A stretch of 64,000 nucleotides of DNA, from contig JABIXC010000017.1 of the NCBI GenBank assembly GCA_018666775.1, positions 62,001 to 126,000 of the forward strand, in the 5' to 3' direction. The position numbers and the translations under genes are program-made. Each line of letters opens with the position of its first letter. Within the stretch, counting starts at the first letter, position 1. The notes beneath the pieces were generated by a model. The model ran no database searches, had not been told where the DNA came from, and saw nothing but the letters and a program-made list of their open reading frames with translations. Source of the stretch: Rhodospirillales bacterium. Lineage in GTDB: Bacteria; Pseudomonadota; Alphaproteobacteria; SMXQ01. Below are positions 17,167 through 25,417 of this stretch, piece after piece.

Positions 17167-18417
17167 ATGGCAGCGCAGGGCGCGGCGGCGAATAAGGACG
17201 GCAAGTTTGATGTAGGCGGGATCTTGATGGATCAGCCCTTCAAAATCAGGCGTCTTGGGCATTTCGGCATCAATACACAGGATCAGACCGAAATGGTCCG
17301 TTTCTATACGGATTTGCTGGGCTTCAAGATCACCGATTTTGCCGACCCCTTTAAGGGAGAAGCCAATCCACCTGAATTTGCCGATCTTGGCGACTGTAAG
17401 CGTTATTTTGCACGCTATGCATCAGACCATCATGCTTTGGCGCTTTATAACCATCGCCACCGCATTGCAGGTGATCCAGAAGGCCGGCGTTTCTGGCCGG
17501 GCAACACCATTAACCAGTTGACCTGGCAGGTGGGCTCTTTGGAAGAAGTGGTCAACGGCCACCGTTGGCTGGAATCTGAGGGCTGCCGTATGGTGCGCAC
17601 GGGCCGCGATATGCCGGGGTCCAATTGGCACACCTATTTGTGGGACCCGGACGGGCACATCAACGAAATTTATTACGGCATTGAACAGGTGGGCTGGACC
17701 GGTAAATCAAAGCCCTGGGACATGTTCTATCGGGAATTCCATGATGTCCCCGATCTGCCCCAAATTGGCGAGGCCCAAGAGGTCGATGACGCCATGGAAA
17801 AGGGCATCGATATCATGAGCGGCTATCGCTATGACGAAAGCCATTTGCCGTTTGAGTTCGATGTCCAAGGCATTTTGATGCCACGGCCCTTTAAAATTGT
17901 GAAAATTGGCCCGGTTGGCCTGTTTGTGAAGGATCTTGCCGCCTCCCTTGATTTTTATGTGGGAAAAATGGGCTTTATCGTCACCGAAGAAACCCAATGC
18001 GAAGGTGAGCGGGTGGTTTTCCTGCGTAGCAACACCGAGCATCATTCTTTAGTGCTTTCCCCCATTGAACTGCGTGCAAAGCTGGGCTTGTCTGACCACA
18101 CCACGACCCAGACCTTTGGGGTGCAATTGGCCAATTACCAACAATTGCTCGATGCGGTTGCCTTCTTTGAAGCAAAGGGCTTCACCTTGCGTGAATTGCC
18201 CCCGGAAATGACGCCGGGCATGGATTATAACATCTTTGTCATTGATCCAGATGGCCACGCCATCCAGCTGTTCTATTATATGGAACAAGTTGGGTGGGAC
18301 GGAAAGCCCCGTGCCCAGACCGAACGCCGCCCCGTTAAACAGGGTGATTGGCCCGAAACAGTAGAGCCGCTTTCAGATGTTTATATGGGTGAGCCCTTGT
18401 TGGGGCCATGGAATTAG
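17167..18417 (+). CDS. Large two-domain VOC protein (catechol 2,3-dioxygenase-like) with degenerate metal triad
   Basis: A 416-residue protein, longer than ordinary ~300-residue extradiol enzymes. Domain 1 (about 20-190) shows LGHFGIN (His), TINQLTWQV (Gln where His is expected) and INEIYYGIE (Glu). Domain 2 (about 235-390) has IGPVGLFV (Pro instead of His) and IQLFYYMEQVGW. The YY-x-EQVGW motif is duplicated in both. Thus neither half carries a textbook His-His-Glu set. It may be a dioxygenase with altered ligands, another VOC reaction or a non-catalytic partner. ATG 17167 lies 9 nt after GGGGG. Confidence 0.75.
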   Translation: MAAQGAAANKDGKFDVGGILMDQPFKIRRLGHFGINTQDQTEMVRFYTDLLGFKITDFADPFKGEANPPEFADLGDCKRYFARYASDHHALALYNHRHRIAGDPEGRRFWPGNTINQLTWQVGSLEEVVNGHRWLESEGCRMVRTGRDMPGSNWHTYLWDPDGHINEIYYGIEQVGWTGKSKPWDMFYREFHDVPDLPQIGEAQEVDDAMEKGIDIMSGYRYDESHLPFEFDVQGILMPRPFKIVKIGPVGLFVKDLAASLDFYVGKMGFIVTEETQCEGERVVFLRSNTEHHSLVLSPIELRAKLGLSDHTTTQTFGVQLANYQQLLDAVAFFEAKGFTLRELPPEMTPGMDYNIFVIDPDGHAIQLFYYMEQVGWDGKPRAQTERRPVKQGDWPETVEPLSDVYMGEPLLGPWN

Positions 18418-18447
18418 AATTCCATAATATACTGTAAAATCATAATA

Positions 18448-19380
18448 TTAAAATTTAGACTTAACGTTATTTGTTAAGGTTCCAATGCCATCCACGCTGA
18501 TTTCAATGCGATCACCGGGGGCAAGGAAGATCTTTGGATCACGCCCATGGCCGGTGCCGCCTGGCGTGCCGGTGGTGATGATGTCGCCAGCGCGAAATTG
18601 ATAAAACCGTGAATACCACGACAGAATTTCTTCCATCGGAAACAATAAATCATCGGCTCTGCCGGTTTGCATCAGTTCCCCATTTAAATGCGTGGTCAAC
18701 ACCACGGATGCGGGATTGGGGATTTCATCTTTGGTGGCCAGCACAGGACCCAACGGGCAAAAGGTCGGGAATTGTTTCCCCAGCAAGGTTTGGTCCCGCG
18801 TGCCCTTGCCCCCGGCCCAATCGCGGGCGGAAACATCATTGATCAGGGTATAGCCTGCGACATAGTCCATGGCATCCACCCCCGCAATGTCATGGCAGTC
18901 TTTGCCAATGACAAAGGCAAATTCGCCTTCAAAATCGACATGATTAGGATGGGATGCGGGCAAAACAATATCATCACCCGGGCCAATCACGGCATTGGGG
19001 TTTTTCAGGAATCCCCGGGGGGTTTCGGGCATTTCCGGGTTTTTAATCCCCCGGCGCTTCGACATTTCAAGGACATGGCTGCGGTACGTTTGCCCGGCGC
19101 AGATGATGATGCCGGGATCGGGCAGGGGACATGCCAGGGGCGTGCTTTTTACAGGGCTGAAGACATCGCTGAAGACATCGCTTTCCCCTGTTGCGGCATC
19201 GATCAGGGCCTTGGCGGTATCAAGCCCGGCTTGGCCAAGAGACAAAATGTGCTTCAGGCTTTTGCCCACAGGGCCACATTTGGGAAAAAGGGCTGCTGCC
19301 TTGGTGAAATCAAGGACATTTTCCCCAATAAGAGCACCGGGTTTAAGGCCATTTTCTGATCGGATGCTCACCAGTTTCAT
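18448..19380 (-). CDS. Fumarylacetoacetate hydrolase family protein, copy 2
   Basis: A 310-residue FAH-fold hydrolase with GIIICAGQTYRSH, the metal-binding DFEGEFAFVIG, NDVSARDW and TTGTPGGTGH. It starts within the stop codon of the upstream VOC gene (ATGA overlap), so translation is coupled in the SDR-VOC-FAH operon. It likely hydrolyses or decarboxylates a 2-oxo-acid from ring cleavage. It is less like the copy at 12171-13025 in its N-terminal third, suggesting a different substrate. It converges with the large VOC gene (30 bp gap, AT-rich). Confidence 0.88.
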   Translation of the reverse strand: MKLVSIRSENGLKPGALIGENVLDFTKAAALFPKCGPVGKSLKHILSLGQAGLDTAKALIDAATGESDVFSDVFSPVKSTPLACPLPDPGIIICAGQTYRSHVLEMSKRRGIKNPEMPETPRGFLKNPNAVIGPGDDIVLPASHPNHVDFEGEFAFVIGKDCHDIAGVDAMDYVAGYTLINDVSARDWAGGKGTRDQTLLGKQFPTFCPLGPVLATKDEIPNPASVVLTTHLNGELMQTGRADDLLFPMEEILSWYSRFYQFRAGDIITTGTPGGTGHGRDPKIFLAPGDRIEISVDGIGTLTNNVKSKF

Positions 19381-19844
19381 GAATTGCTTTCCGCTTTGGG
19401 CGTGCCATCGGCATTGAAGGTGTCGCCTTGTTCAAAGAACTGATCGTAGCGGTCTTTTTCCACGAATTGAAATTCCCACCAATTGCCATCTTGATCGCGG
19501 AAATGGAATTGATAGGTGCCATGGCGCATGCCGGGCTGTGTGATTTTGTCGATGCCGTAGGTTTCACTGAATTCATGCGCGCGCCCATGGGCATCATCGA
19601 CCGCTTCCTTGCTTTCAAGGTCCAGTCCCCAGTGGTTCCATAACCCTTGGGGGCGGATTTTATCACCGGCTTCGACGCAGACGATGGCCCAATAGCCCCC
19701 TTTGCGCAAAAGCATGGACCGCCTGCCATGGCGGACACAGTCAAAGCCCAGGAATTCCTCATAAAAAGGCCGGGTTGCTACCAGTGATCGGCATTCCAAA
19801 GTGCCGTGGGAAAGCCGGTAAGGCGCATTTAGGGGATCCGTCAT
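19377..19844 (-). CDS. Single-domain VOC family protein (glyoxalase/dioxygenase-like)
   Basis: A 155-residue VOC protein with one pair of modules. Candidate metal ligands are His in RLSHGTLE, His in LWNHWGLDLE and Glu in NWWEFQFVE. The start at 19844 is preferred because it lies 1 nt after the SDR stop codon; a longer frame to 20108 overlaps the SDR gene and has a low-complexity Pro/Arg N-terminus. It could be an isomerase, a dioxygenase or a glyoxalase; the sequence does not decide. Confidence 0.8.
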   Translation of the reverse strand: MTDPLNAPYRLSHGTLECRSLVATRPFYEEFLGFDCVRHGRRSMLLRKGGYWAIVCVEAGDKIRPQGLWNHWGLDLESKEAVDDAHGRAHEFSETYGIDKITQPGMRHGTYQFHFRDQDGNWWEFQFVEKDRYDQFFEQGDTFNADGTPKAESNS

Positions 19845-19845
19845 A

Positions 19846-20622
19846 TTAGCGTTTCCGTCCCCCAAGACTGGCCCCGGCATCACAAACCATGATCTGGCCG
19901 GTGACAATGTCGGCACCTTCGATAAAGCTGATGACAATATCGGCAACCTCTTCGGGGGTGGCGGCTTTTTCCAAAGGCGCGGTATCTTCCCAGCGGGCAA
20001 TATGGGCCGCATATTTTTCTTCGCCCAGATGGTTGCGCATCCACCTGGTCTGGACAAAGCCCGGGCAGACGGCATTGACCCGAATTTCCGGGGCAAGGGC
20101 GCGGGCAAGGGATTTGGTCATGGTGTTCAGCGCGCCTTTTGATGCACCATAGGCAATGGAACTGCCCGATCCAAAGACACCGGCCGTGGACGATACATTG
20201 ACAATGGCACCATTGCCGCTGGCCTTTAAATGGGGCGCACAGGCCTTTGCCATCTGAAAGGGGCCGATGACATTGACGCCATAGATGCGTTGGAAATCGT
20301 CGGCATTCAGGCCATCAAGGTCGTGGAGGGGCACAAATTTGGTGGTGCCAGCGGAATTGACCAGAATATCAAGCCTTCCGAAGTGTTCCATGGCAGCGGC
20401 TGCCATGGCCTGACAATCATCATCTTTGGATACATCTGCGCAAAAGGCGATGGCCTGTCCGCCCAATTCACGGCAAACCTCCACCGTGGCTTCGGCTTCT
20501 TCTTTGCTTTTTGTGTAATTGATAACGACAGAACAGCCCCGCGCGGCAAGCCCTTGGGCAGTCGCTGCTCCGATCCCTGTGGCCGATCCGGTTATGATGG
20601 CCGCTGTATTTTTTATATCCAT
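19846..20622 (-). CDS. Short-chain dehydrogenase/reductase
   Basis: A 258-residue classical SDR. TGSATGIG near the N-terminus binds NAD(P), the middle has the VNSAGTT motif, and the active site Tyr-Lys is in AYGASKGAL with the Ser in VNVSSTAG. The C-terminal VTGQIMVCDAG fits the usual end. The start at 20622 follows AGGGAA; an upstream ATG at 20649 lacks one. It is the first gene of a tight operon with VOC and FAH genes, so it probably oxidises a diol or reduces a keto intermediate of the same pathway. Confidence 0.92.
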   Translation of the reverse strand: MDIKNTAAIITGSATGIGAATAQGLAARGCSVVINYTKSKEEAEATVEVCRELGGQAIAFCADVSKDDDCQAMAAAAMEHFGRLDILVNSAGTTKFVPLHDLDGLNADDFQRIYGVNVIGPFQMAKACAPHLKASGNGAIVNVSSTAGVFGSGSSIAYGASKGALNTMTKSLARALAPEIRVNAVCPGFVQTRWMRNHLGEEKYAAHIARWEDTAPLEKAATPEEVADIVISFIEGADIVTGQIMVCDAGASLGGRKR

Positions 20623-20692
20623 GGTGTTCCCTGCGCATTTTTGCGTCATTATTGTCTGAAGATGACACTAGCTTGTTTCAGGGGAGAATAAC

Positions 20693-21571
20693 ATGCAACC
20701 AACACCTTATGGTCCTTTTCCATATGTCCCGACCATTGATCGACCGCCAATCCATTGGCCCAATGGTGCCCGGGTTGCGGTATGGGTTGCGGTTAATCTG
20801 GAATTTTTCCCTCTGGATGAACCAGTGCCCCAAGCAGGTGGCGCTGTTCCCAATGTACCCGGTTGGTCGCGCACGGATTATGGCAATCGGGTCGGGGTGT
20901 TTCGGGTGATGGAGGTGATGAAGCGCCTGAGCGTGCCGGGGACGGCGGCGCTCAATGCTGAAATTTGTGATCACCATCCCCGCATCGTCGAAGAATTGAT
21001 GAAACTCGATTGGGGGGTGATTGGCCATTGCCAAAGCAATACCCGCCCCCTTGATAAAGTGCCCGCCGATCAAGAAAGAAAGGTGATCGCTGAAACCTTA
21101 AACGTGATCGAAAAAGCCACGGGCCAACGCCCCACTGGCTGGCTTGGGGCGTCCATGGCAGAAACCTGGGACACGCTTGAACATCTATCAAGCGAAGGCA
21201 TCACCTATACGGCAGATTGGCTGAATGACGATCAGCCCTTCTTGCTGGATGTTGCCACTAAAGACGGTTCCCCCATGGCGGCACTGCCCTTTGGTGGGGA
21301 AACCCATGACAAGGGGGCCTTTACCCGGCGCGGGTTTACCCCTGATGATTATGCCGACATGTTGATCCGGACCTTTGATACCCTGTACCGCGAGGGCAAG
21401 GAATCGGGCCGGGTGATGCCCATGGCCATACACCCCTTTGTGATCGGGGTGCCCCACAGGATCGGTGCGTTCGAAGCCGTTTTGACCCATATCACCAGCC
21501 ATGACGATGTTTGGTGCGCCACATCAGATGATATTATCGCTCAATATTTAGATGGAAAACCAACCGTTTAA
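20693..21571 (+). CDS. Polysaccharide deacetylase-like hydrolase (PuuE-like), copy 2
   Basis: A 292-residue paralogue of the protein at 1977-2849. It shares WPNGARVAVWV, GWSRTDYGNRVG, NAEICDHHPRIVEE, GWLGASMAETWDTLEHL and HPFVIGVPHR. A candidate metal His in copy 1 (HGESNSRP) is HCQSNTRP here. There is no signal peptide. It is divergent from the SDR operon (70 bp gap) and has the SD AGGGGAGA. It converges with the DadA-type gene. Confidence 0.85.
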   Translation: MQPTPYGPFPYVPTIDRPPIHWPNGARVAVWVAVNLEFFPLDEPVPQAGGAVPNVPGWSRTDYGNRVGVFRVMEVMKRLSVPGTAALNAEICDHHPRIVEELMKLDWGVIGHCQSNTRPLDKVPADQERKVIAETLNVIEKATGQRPTGWLGASMAETWDTLEHLSSEGITYTADWLNDDQPFLLDVATKDGSPMAALPFGGETHDKGAFTRRGFTPDDYADMLIRTFDTLYREGKESGRVMPMAIHPFVIGVPHRIGAFEAVLTHITSHDDVWCATSDDIIAQYLDGKPTV

Positions 21572-21578
21572 AGGTTTT

Positions 21579-22829
21579 TTAGAAGCGATTTTCCCGAAAT
21601 GCGGAAATATCAATATCGGTTTCGCGGTTTGTTGCGATATCCGCAATAATTTTTGCGGAAGCGCAAGCCAGCGTCCAGCCAAGCGTCCCGTGACCGGTGT
21701 TCAGAAACAGATTGGTAAAGCGGGTTTTGCCAATGACGGGGATGCCGTCCGGGGTCAGGGGGCGAAGGCCCGCCCAGAATTCAGCATCTTTCTTTTTGAA
21801 GGCGCGGGGAAATAATTTCATGCCGGCATCGAGCACGGCTTCGGCGCGGGGCATGTTGATGTCGGTATTGTAGCGGTTGAATTCTGCCGTGCCGGCAATA
21901 CGCAATTGGTCCTGGAATCGGCTGATGACAATTTTGTTGTCGTCATCGGTGATGGAAACCCGTGGCGCGCAGTCTGGTTTTGAAAGGGGGATTGTCGCGG
22001 AATATCCCTTGGTGGGGTAAACCGGAATTTTGATGCCCAATGGTTTCAGCAACAAGGGTGAATAACTGCCCAGCGCCAGAACATATCGGTTGCCGGTAAT
22101 CATGCCCCGGTCCGTCATGACACCGGTAATGGCGTCGCCGATAGCAGATAGGCGGATGATGTTGGTGTTCATCTGAAATTCAACGCCATTGTCAGCGGCA
22201 ATTTGGGCAAGCCCTGTCGTGAAGGCGTGGGCATCACCAGACAGGTCATCGGGGCTGTAAATGCCACCGGCCAGTTTTTTGCTTTGATGCGCGAGTGCGG
22301 GTTCTATTTTTGCACAAGCCTGACCATCGATTGCCTCAATGTTCAGGCCCATATCCCGGAACACAAGGGCAGTTTTGGACGCCCGATCAAGGTCTTTGGC
22401 ATTGCGATATAGGTGCAAAACGCCTTTGTCTTCAGCATCGAAGCTGATGTTTGTTTCTTCTCTTAAGTCAGCCAAAAGCTGGCGATTATAAAGGGCAAGG
22501 CTTAATGCAGCAGCGGCATTGGCGGCTGAACGTTTTGATCTGCAATTGGCGAGAAACTGGATCAGGAAGGACCAAAAGGCAGGGTCCAGATTGGGTGTGA
22601 AGGCAAGGGGGGCATCTTTGCGCCCAACCCATGACAAAAGATCCCAAAGGGTTTTCGGGTTTGACCACGGCCAGGCATGGGACGCCGACACCTGCCCGCC
22701 ATTGGCAAAGCTGGTTTCCATGGCAGGTTCGGCCTGGCGATCGACAACCACCACCTCATGTCCGGCACGAGACAGGTAATAGGCGGCGCTTACGCCGATG
22801 ACTCCGGCGCCCAGCACAATAGTTTTCAC
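21579..22829 (-). CDS. dadA: D-amino acid dehydrogenase / FAD-dependent DadA-type oxidoreductase
   Basis: A 416-residue flavoprotein of the DAO family. The FAD-binding start VLGAGVIGVSAAYYLSRAGHEVVVVDR is followed by the DadA-type ETSFANGGQVSASHAWPWSNP, and near the end RPLTPDGIPVIGKT and LNTGHGTLGWTLA close the FAD site. DadA oxidises D-amino acids to 2-oxo acids and passes electrons to the respiratory chain at the inner membrane face. Its upstream region is shared with the HTH-NnrDE fusion. Glycine/sarcosine-type oxidases are the alternative. Confidence 0.85.
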   Translation of the reverse strand: MKTIVLGAGVIGVSAAYYLSRAGHEVVVVDRQAEPAMETSFANGGQVSASHAWPWSNPKTLWDLLSWVGRKDAPLAFTPNLDPAFWSFLIQFLANCRSKRSAANAAAALSLALYNRQLLADLREETNISFDAEDKGVLHLYRNAKDLDRASKTALVFRDMGLNIEAIDGQACAKIEPALAHQSKKLAGGIYSPDDLSGDAHAFTTGLAQIAADNGVEFQMNTNIIRLSAIGDAITGVMTDRGMITGNRYVLALGSYSPLLLKPLGIKIPVYPTKGYSATIPLSKPDCAPRVSITDDDNKIVISRFQDQLRIAGTAEFNRYNTDINMPRAEAVLDAGMKLFPRAFKKKDAEFWAGLRPLTPDGIPVIGKTRFTNLFLNTGHGTLGWTLACASAKIIADIATNRETDIDISAFRENRF

Positions 22830-22937
22830 GAATGACTTCCTTTGGGCAGCTTGGTTGGAACGTGAAAATAGCCATGCGTGCGGGTTGGCTCAAGCATCCT
22901 TATGCCCCGTTTGGCATTTAATTGATGTGCTTGCTAT

Positions 22938-22958
22938 TTGTACGTATTTTACGTACAA
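22938..22958. promoter_or_regulatory. Perfect 9-bp inverted repeat, probable operator
   Basis: Arms TTGTACGTA and TACGTACAA are perfect inverse copies around TTT, and a further GTAC half-site lies at 22961-22964. The element ends 10 nt before the ATG of a protein whose first ~70 residues look like a small helix-turn-helix domain, which makes autoregulation a natural hypothesis. The divergent dadA start is ~110 bp away. Confidence 0.65.
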
Positions 22959-22968
22959 GCGTACGGTC

Positions 22969-24729
22969 ATGAACCCGGCCCAAAAAATTATTGCCCTGTT
23001 TGGTGGTGTGCGTCCGACCGCACGGCTGCTTTCGCGTCATGGCGATAAACGGGTGCCGCCCACGACCGTGCAGGGTTGGGTTGATCGCGGGGTTATTCCG
23101 GCGGCCCGTCAAAACGATGTTTTGAAGGCGGCGAAGGCCGAAGGCATCGATCTTGAGCCCGGCGATTTCTTTGCCATCCAGGAAAAAATGGATTTCCAGA
23201 TTATTGGCACTGATGGCGGTGTCGCTTCACCGGAACCGGACCTTCTCACCGTCGCTGAAATGGCCGAGGCCGACCGCATAACCATTGAAGGCGGCATTTC
23301 TGGCGATGTTTTGATGGAAGTGGCTGGCCGGGGTGTTTTTGAGGTCATCGCCAGCCGCTATACGCCGCGCCCCGTTGTCGTGCTTTGTGGCCCCGGTAAT
23401 AACGGTGGCGATGGGTTTGTGGTTGCCCGCTATCTTAATCGGGCAGGCTGGCCTGTACGGGTGGCCTTGCTTGGGGTGGTGCATGATTTGGCGGGGGATG
23501 CGGCGCTTAACGCCAGGCGCTGGCAAGAAATAGAGGGTGTCGGCAAGATAGAGGCGATGGAACCTGAAACCCTTGATGGTGCCGCGCTGGTAGTCGATGC
23601 GCTGTTTGGTGCTGGGCTCAGCCGCCCTCTGGACGGTGAGGCCAAAGCTGTGATTGAGGCCATTGCCCATGGAAATCTGGAAACCATCGCCATTGATGTG
23701 CCCAGTGGCATCCATGGCAATACCGGGCAGGTTTTGGGTATTGCGGCCCAAGCCGCCCTGAGCGTGACATTTTTCCTTAAAAAACCGGGCCATTTGCTGT
23801 TCCCGGGGCGTGGGGTATGTGGCGAGGTCGTGGTGCTGGATATTGGCATCATGGGGGACGTGCTTGAGACCATTAAGCCAAAAGCATCCGAAAATGGCCC
23901 TGCTTTATGGGGAAAGCGTTTCCCATGGGCCGACTATAGCGATCATAAATACAGTCGCGGTCATGGGGTGGTCGGTGGTGGCACGGTTATGACCGGGGCG
24001 GCAAGGCTTGCGGCACGCGCGGCCCAACGCATCGGTGCGGGGCTTGTCAGTGTGGTCTGCGACGAAGGCGTTGTGCCGATTTATGCCAATGCCCTGTCTG
24101 CTGTTTTGGTTGAACCCGTGAATAAAGTTGGCGATTTCGCCAAATGTCTGGCGGACCCCCGCAAGCGCGCGGTTCTTTTGGGGCCGGGCTACGGTGTTGA
24201 TCGCAGGACCCATGCCCATGTTTTGGGGGCTTTGGGGCTTGGCAAACAGGTGTGTCTGGATGCCGATGCCCTCACCGTTTTTGAGGGCAGGTCGAGCGAA
24301 TTATTTACGGCTATTACTGATTGTAATGCGGGTGGCGGTGCCGTGGTTATAACCCCCCATGAAGGTGAATTTCGCCGTTTGTTTTCAGATATAAATCAGG
24401 AAAACAAGCTCGATCGGGCCCGTGAAGCAGCCCTTCGAAGCGGGGCTGTTGTCTTGCTGAAAGGGCCAGATTCAGTGATCGCATCCCCCGATGGCCGGGT
24501 CTGCATCAATGCCAATGCGCCGCCAACCCTTGCCACGGGCGGGAGCGGGGATGTTCTGGCTGGCTTGATTGTCGGGCTGCTGGCCCAGGGGGTAGGGGCC
24601 TATGATGCAGCCGCCATGGCAGCGTGGGTTCATGGCGCTTCAGCATCTGCTTTCGGCCCAGGATTGATTGCTGAAGATTTACCGGATCTGGTTCCGGGCG
24701 CGCTTCGTGATCTGAAAGGGGCCGCCTGA
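22969..24729 (+). CDS. nnrDE (fusion): HTH domain fused to bifunctional NAD(P)HX epimerase/dehydratase
   Basis: A 586-residue protein in three parts. Residues 1-72 resemble a small Cro/YdaS-like HTH domain (FGGVRPTARLLSRHG then TTVQGWVDRGVIPAARQ). Residues ~90-300 are the NnrE epimerase (LLTVAEMAEAD, CGPGNNGGDGFVVARYL, DVPSGIHG). The rest is the NnrD ADP-dependent dehydratase (GRGHGVVGGG, ITPHEGEF, VLLKGPDSVIA, ATGGSGDVLAG). Together they repair hydrated NAD(P)H in the cytosol. The HTH part is normally absent from NnrDE or found as a separate small protein. ATG 22969 is chosen over an upstream in-frame start at 22798 because the longer N-terminus has no family match and overlaps dadA. No strong SD is present and a perfect inverted repeat lies immediately upstream. 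Confidence 0.85.
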   Translation: MNPAQKIIALFGGVRPTARLLSRHGDKRVPPTTVQGWVDRGVIPAARQNDVLKAAKAEGIDLEPGDFFAIQEKMDFQIIGTDGGVASPEPDLLTVAEMAEADRITIEGGISGDVLMEVAGRGVFEVIASRYTPRPVVVLCGPGNNGGDGFVVARYLNRAGWPVRVALLGVVHDLAGDAALNARRWQEIEGVGKIEAMEPETLDGAALVVDALFGAGLSRPLDGEAKAVIEAIAHGNLETIAIDVPSGIHGNTGQVLGIAAQAALSVTFFLKKPGHLLFPGRGVCGEVVVLDIGIMGDVLETIKPKASENGPALWGKRFPWADYSDHKYSRGHGVVGGGTVMTGAARLAARAAQRIGAGLVSVVCDEGVVPIYANALSAVLVEPVNKVGDFAKCLADPRKRAVLLGPGYGVDRRTHAHVLGALGLGKQVCLDADALTVFEGRSSELFTAITDCNAGGGAVVITPHEGEFRRLFSDINQENKLDRAREAALRSGAVVLLKGPDSVIASPDGRVCINANAPPTLATGGSGDVLAGLIVGLLAQGVGAYDAAAMAAWVHGASASAFGPGLIAEDLPDLVPGALRDLKGAA

Positions 24730-24737
24730 GCCCCTTT
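24715..24737 (+). terminator. possible terminator hairpin over the nnrDE stop
   Basis: AAAGGGGC (24715-24722) pairs with GCCCCTTT (24730-24737) over a 7-nt loop that includes the stop codon. Only a short T-rich stretch follows, so it may be weak. The AT-rich DNA from here to 24954 shows no gene. Confidence 0.5.
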
Positions 24738-24954
24738 GTTCATCTCATTTACCTATTTTGTCGTGTATTTTCAGGGGCCTTTTTCAAGGTGCCCAACCAA
24801 GTTCTTTTTTAAGTTATAAAATTACCTAGAACTTATTGAAATTTTTATATTTTTTGGATGTTTTGCTTAACCTCTTCTTAAAGGATAGGGGGCTAATTTG
24901 GCAGGGTCGAACCAAAGAATTTTATAGTGAATTTGTTTAGGGGCTTTGACGACA

Positions 24955-25221
24955 ATGTGGATGAACATGAATTTGTTCAAACGGGAAACAGGTATGGAAG
25001 CGATTTGCGCAGGTAGCGTGTACCGTCGCGTTCACCGTGACAGAACGGTTGAAACAGCAACAGTACTCTCGATCGGAGACGATTCCTTTGGCATTCCTCA
25101 CGTACGCTATCAGCTGAGCATCGGGCGCAGCGATAAGCATGTGATGGAAGAAGGCCCAAGGATGCTCTCTCTCAGCTGCTTTGCAGAACAATATCGTGAA
25201 CCGCAGCTGGTACAGGCATAA
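24955..25221 (+). CDS. Small conserved protein of unknown function
   Basis: An 88-residue cytosolic protein whose core (GSVYRRVHRDRTVETATVLSI, DSFGIPHVRYQ, EEGPRMLSL) is of a type I associate with alphaproteobacterial hypothetical proteins. No catalytic motif is seen. It is predicted to be a compact beta-rich domain because of alternating hydrophobic/charged residues. The N-terminus has several possible ATGs (24955, 24961, 24967); 24955 is chosen as the furthest upstream with AGGGG about 12 nt before it. It stands alone between nnrDE and tRNA-Leu. Confidence 0.7.
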   Translation: MWMNMNLFKRETGMEAICAGSVYRRVHRDRTVETATVLSIGDDSFGIPHVRYQLSIGRSDKHVMEEGPRMLSLSCFAEQYREPQLVQA

Positions 25222-25252
25222 GCGGTTTTCCAAAATGTTAGTCCCTGCTTGA

Positions 25253-25271
25253 TGATGCCGGTTTGGCATCA
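25253..25271 (+). terminator. hairpin after the small conserved gene
   Basis: TGATGCC and GGCATCA form a perfect 7-bp stem around GGTTT, 32 nt after the stop. There is no clear T-run, so terminator function is uncertain. Confidence 0.35.
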
Positions 25272-25417
25272 CGCCCTTTGACGTGTCTGAATTTTTTCAA
25301 CACGGGTTCTTCTTTTTTCTGATCTTTCCTGCCATAAGCTTGTGATAGTGTCCCGATGAGATCATGGCCGGGCTTTTTTTACGATTCAGGTCTAGTTTCC
25401 AGTCAAAGTGGCTTCGT

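Noticed and set aside
19845-20108. Extended N-terminus of the single-domain VOC protein
   Set aside because: The extension overlaps the SDR gene in another frame and is low-complexity; the ATG at 19844, 1 nt after the SDR stop, fits translational coupling.
22798-22968. 57-residue N-terminal extension of the NnrDE fusion
   Set aside because: It overlaps dadA and spans the inverted repeat, and its sequence resembles no protein domain.
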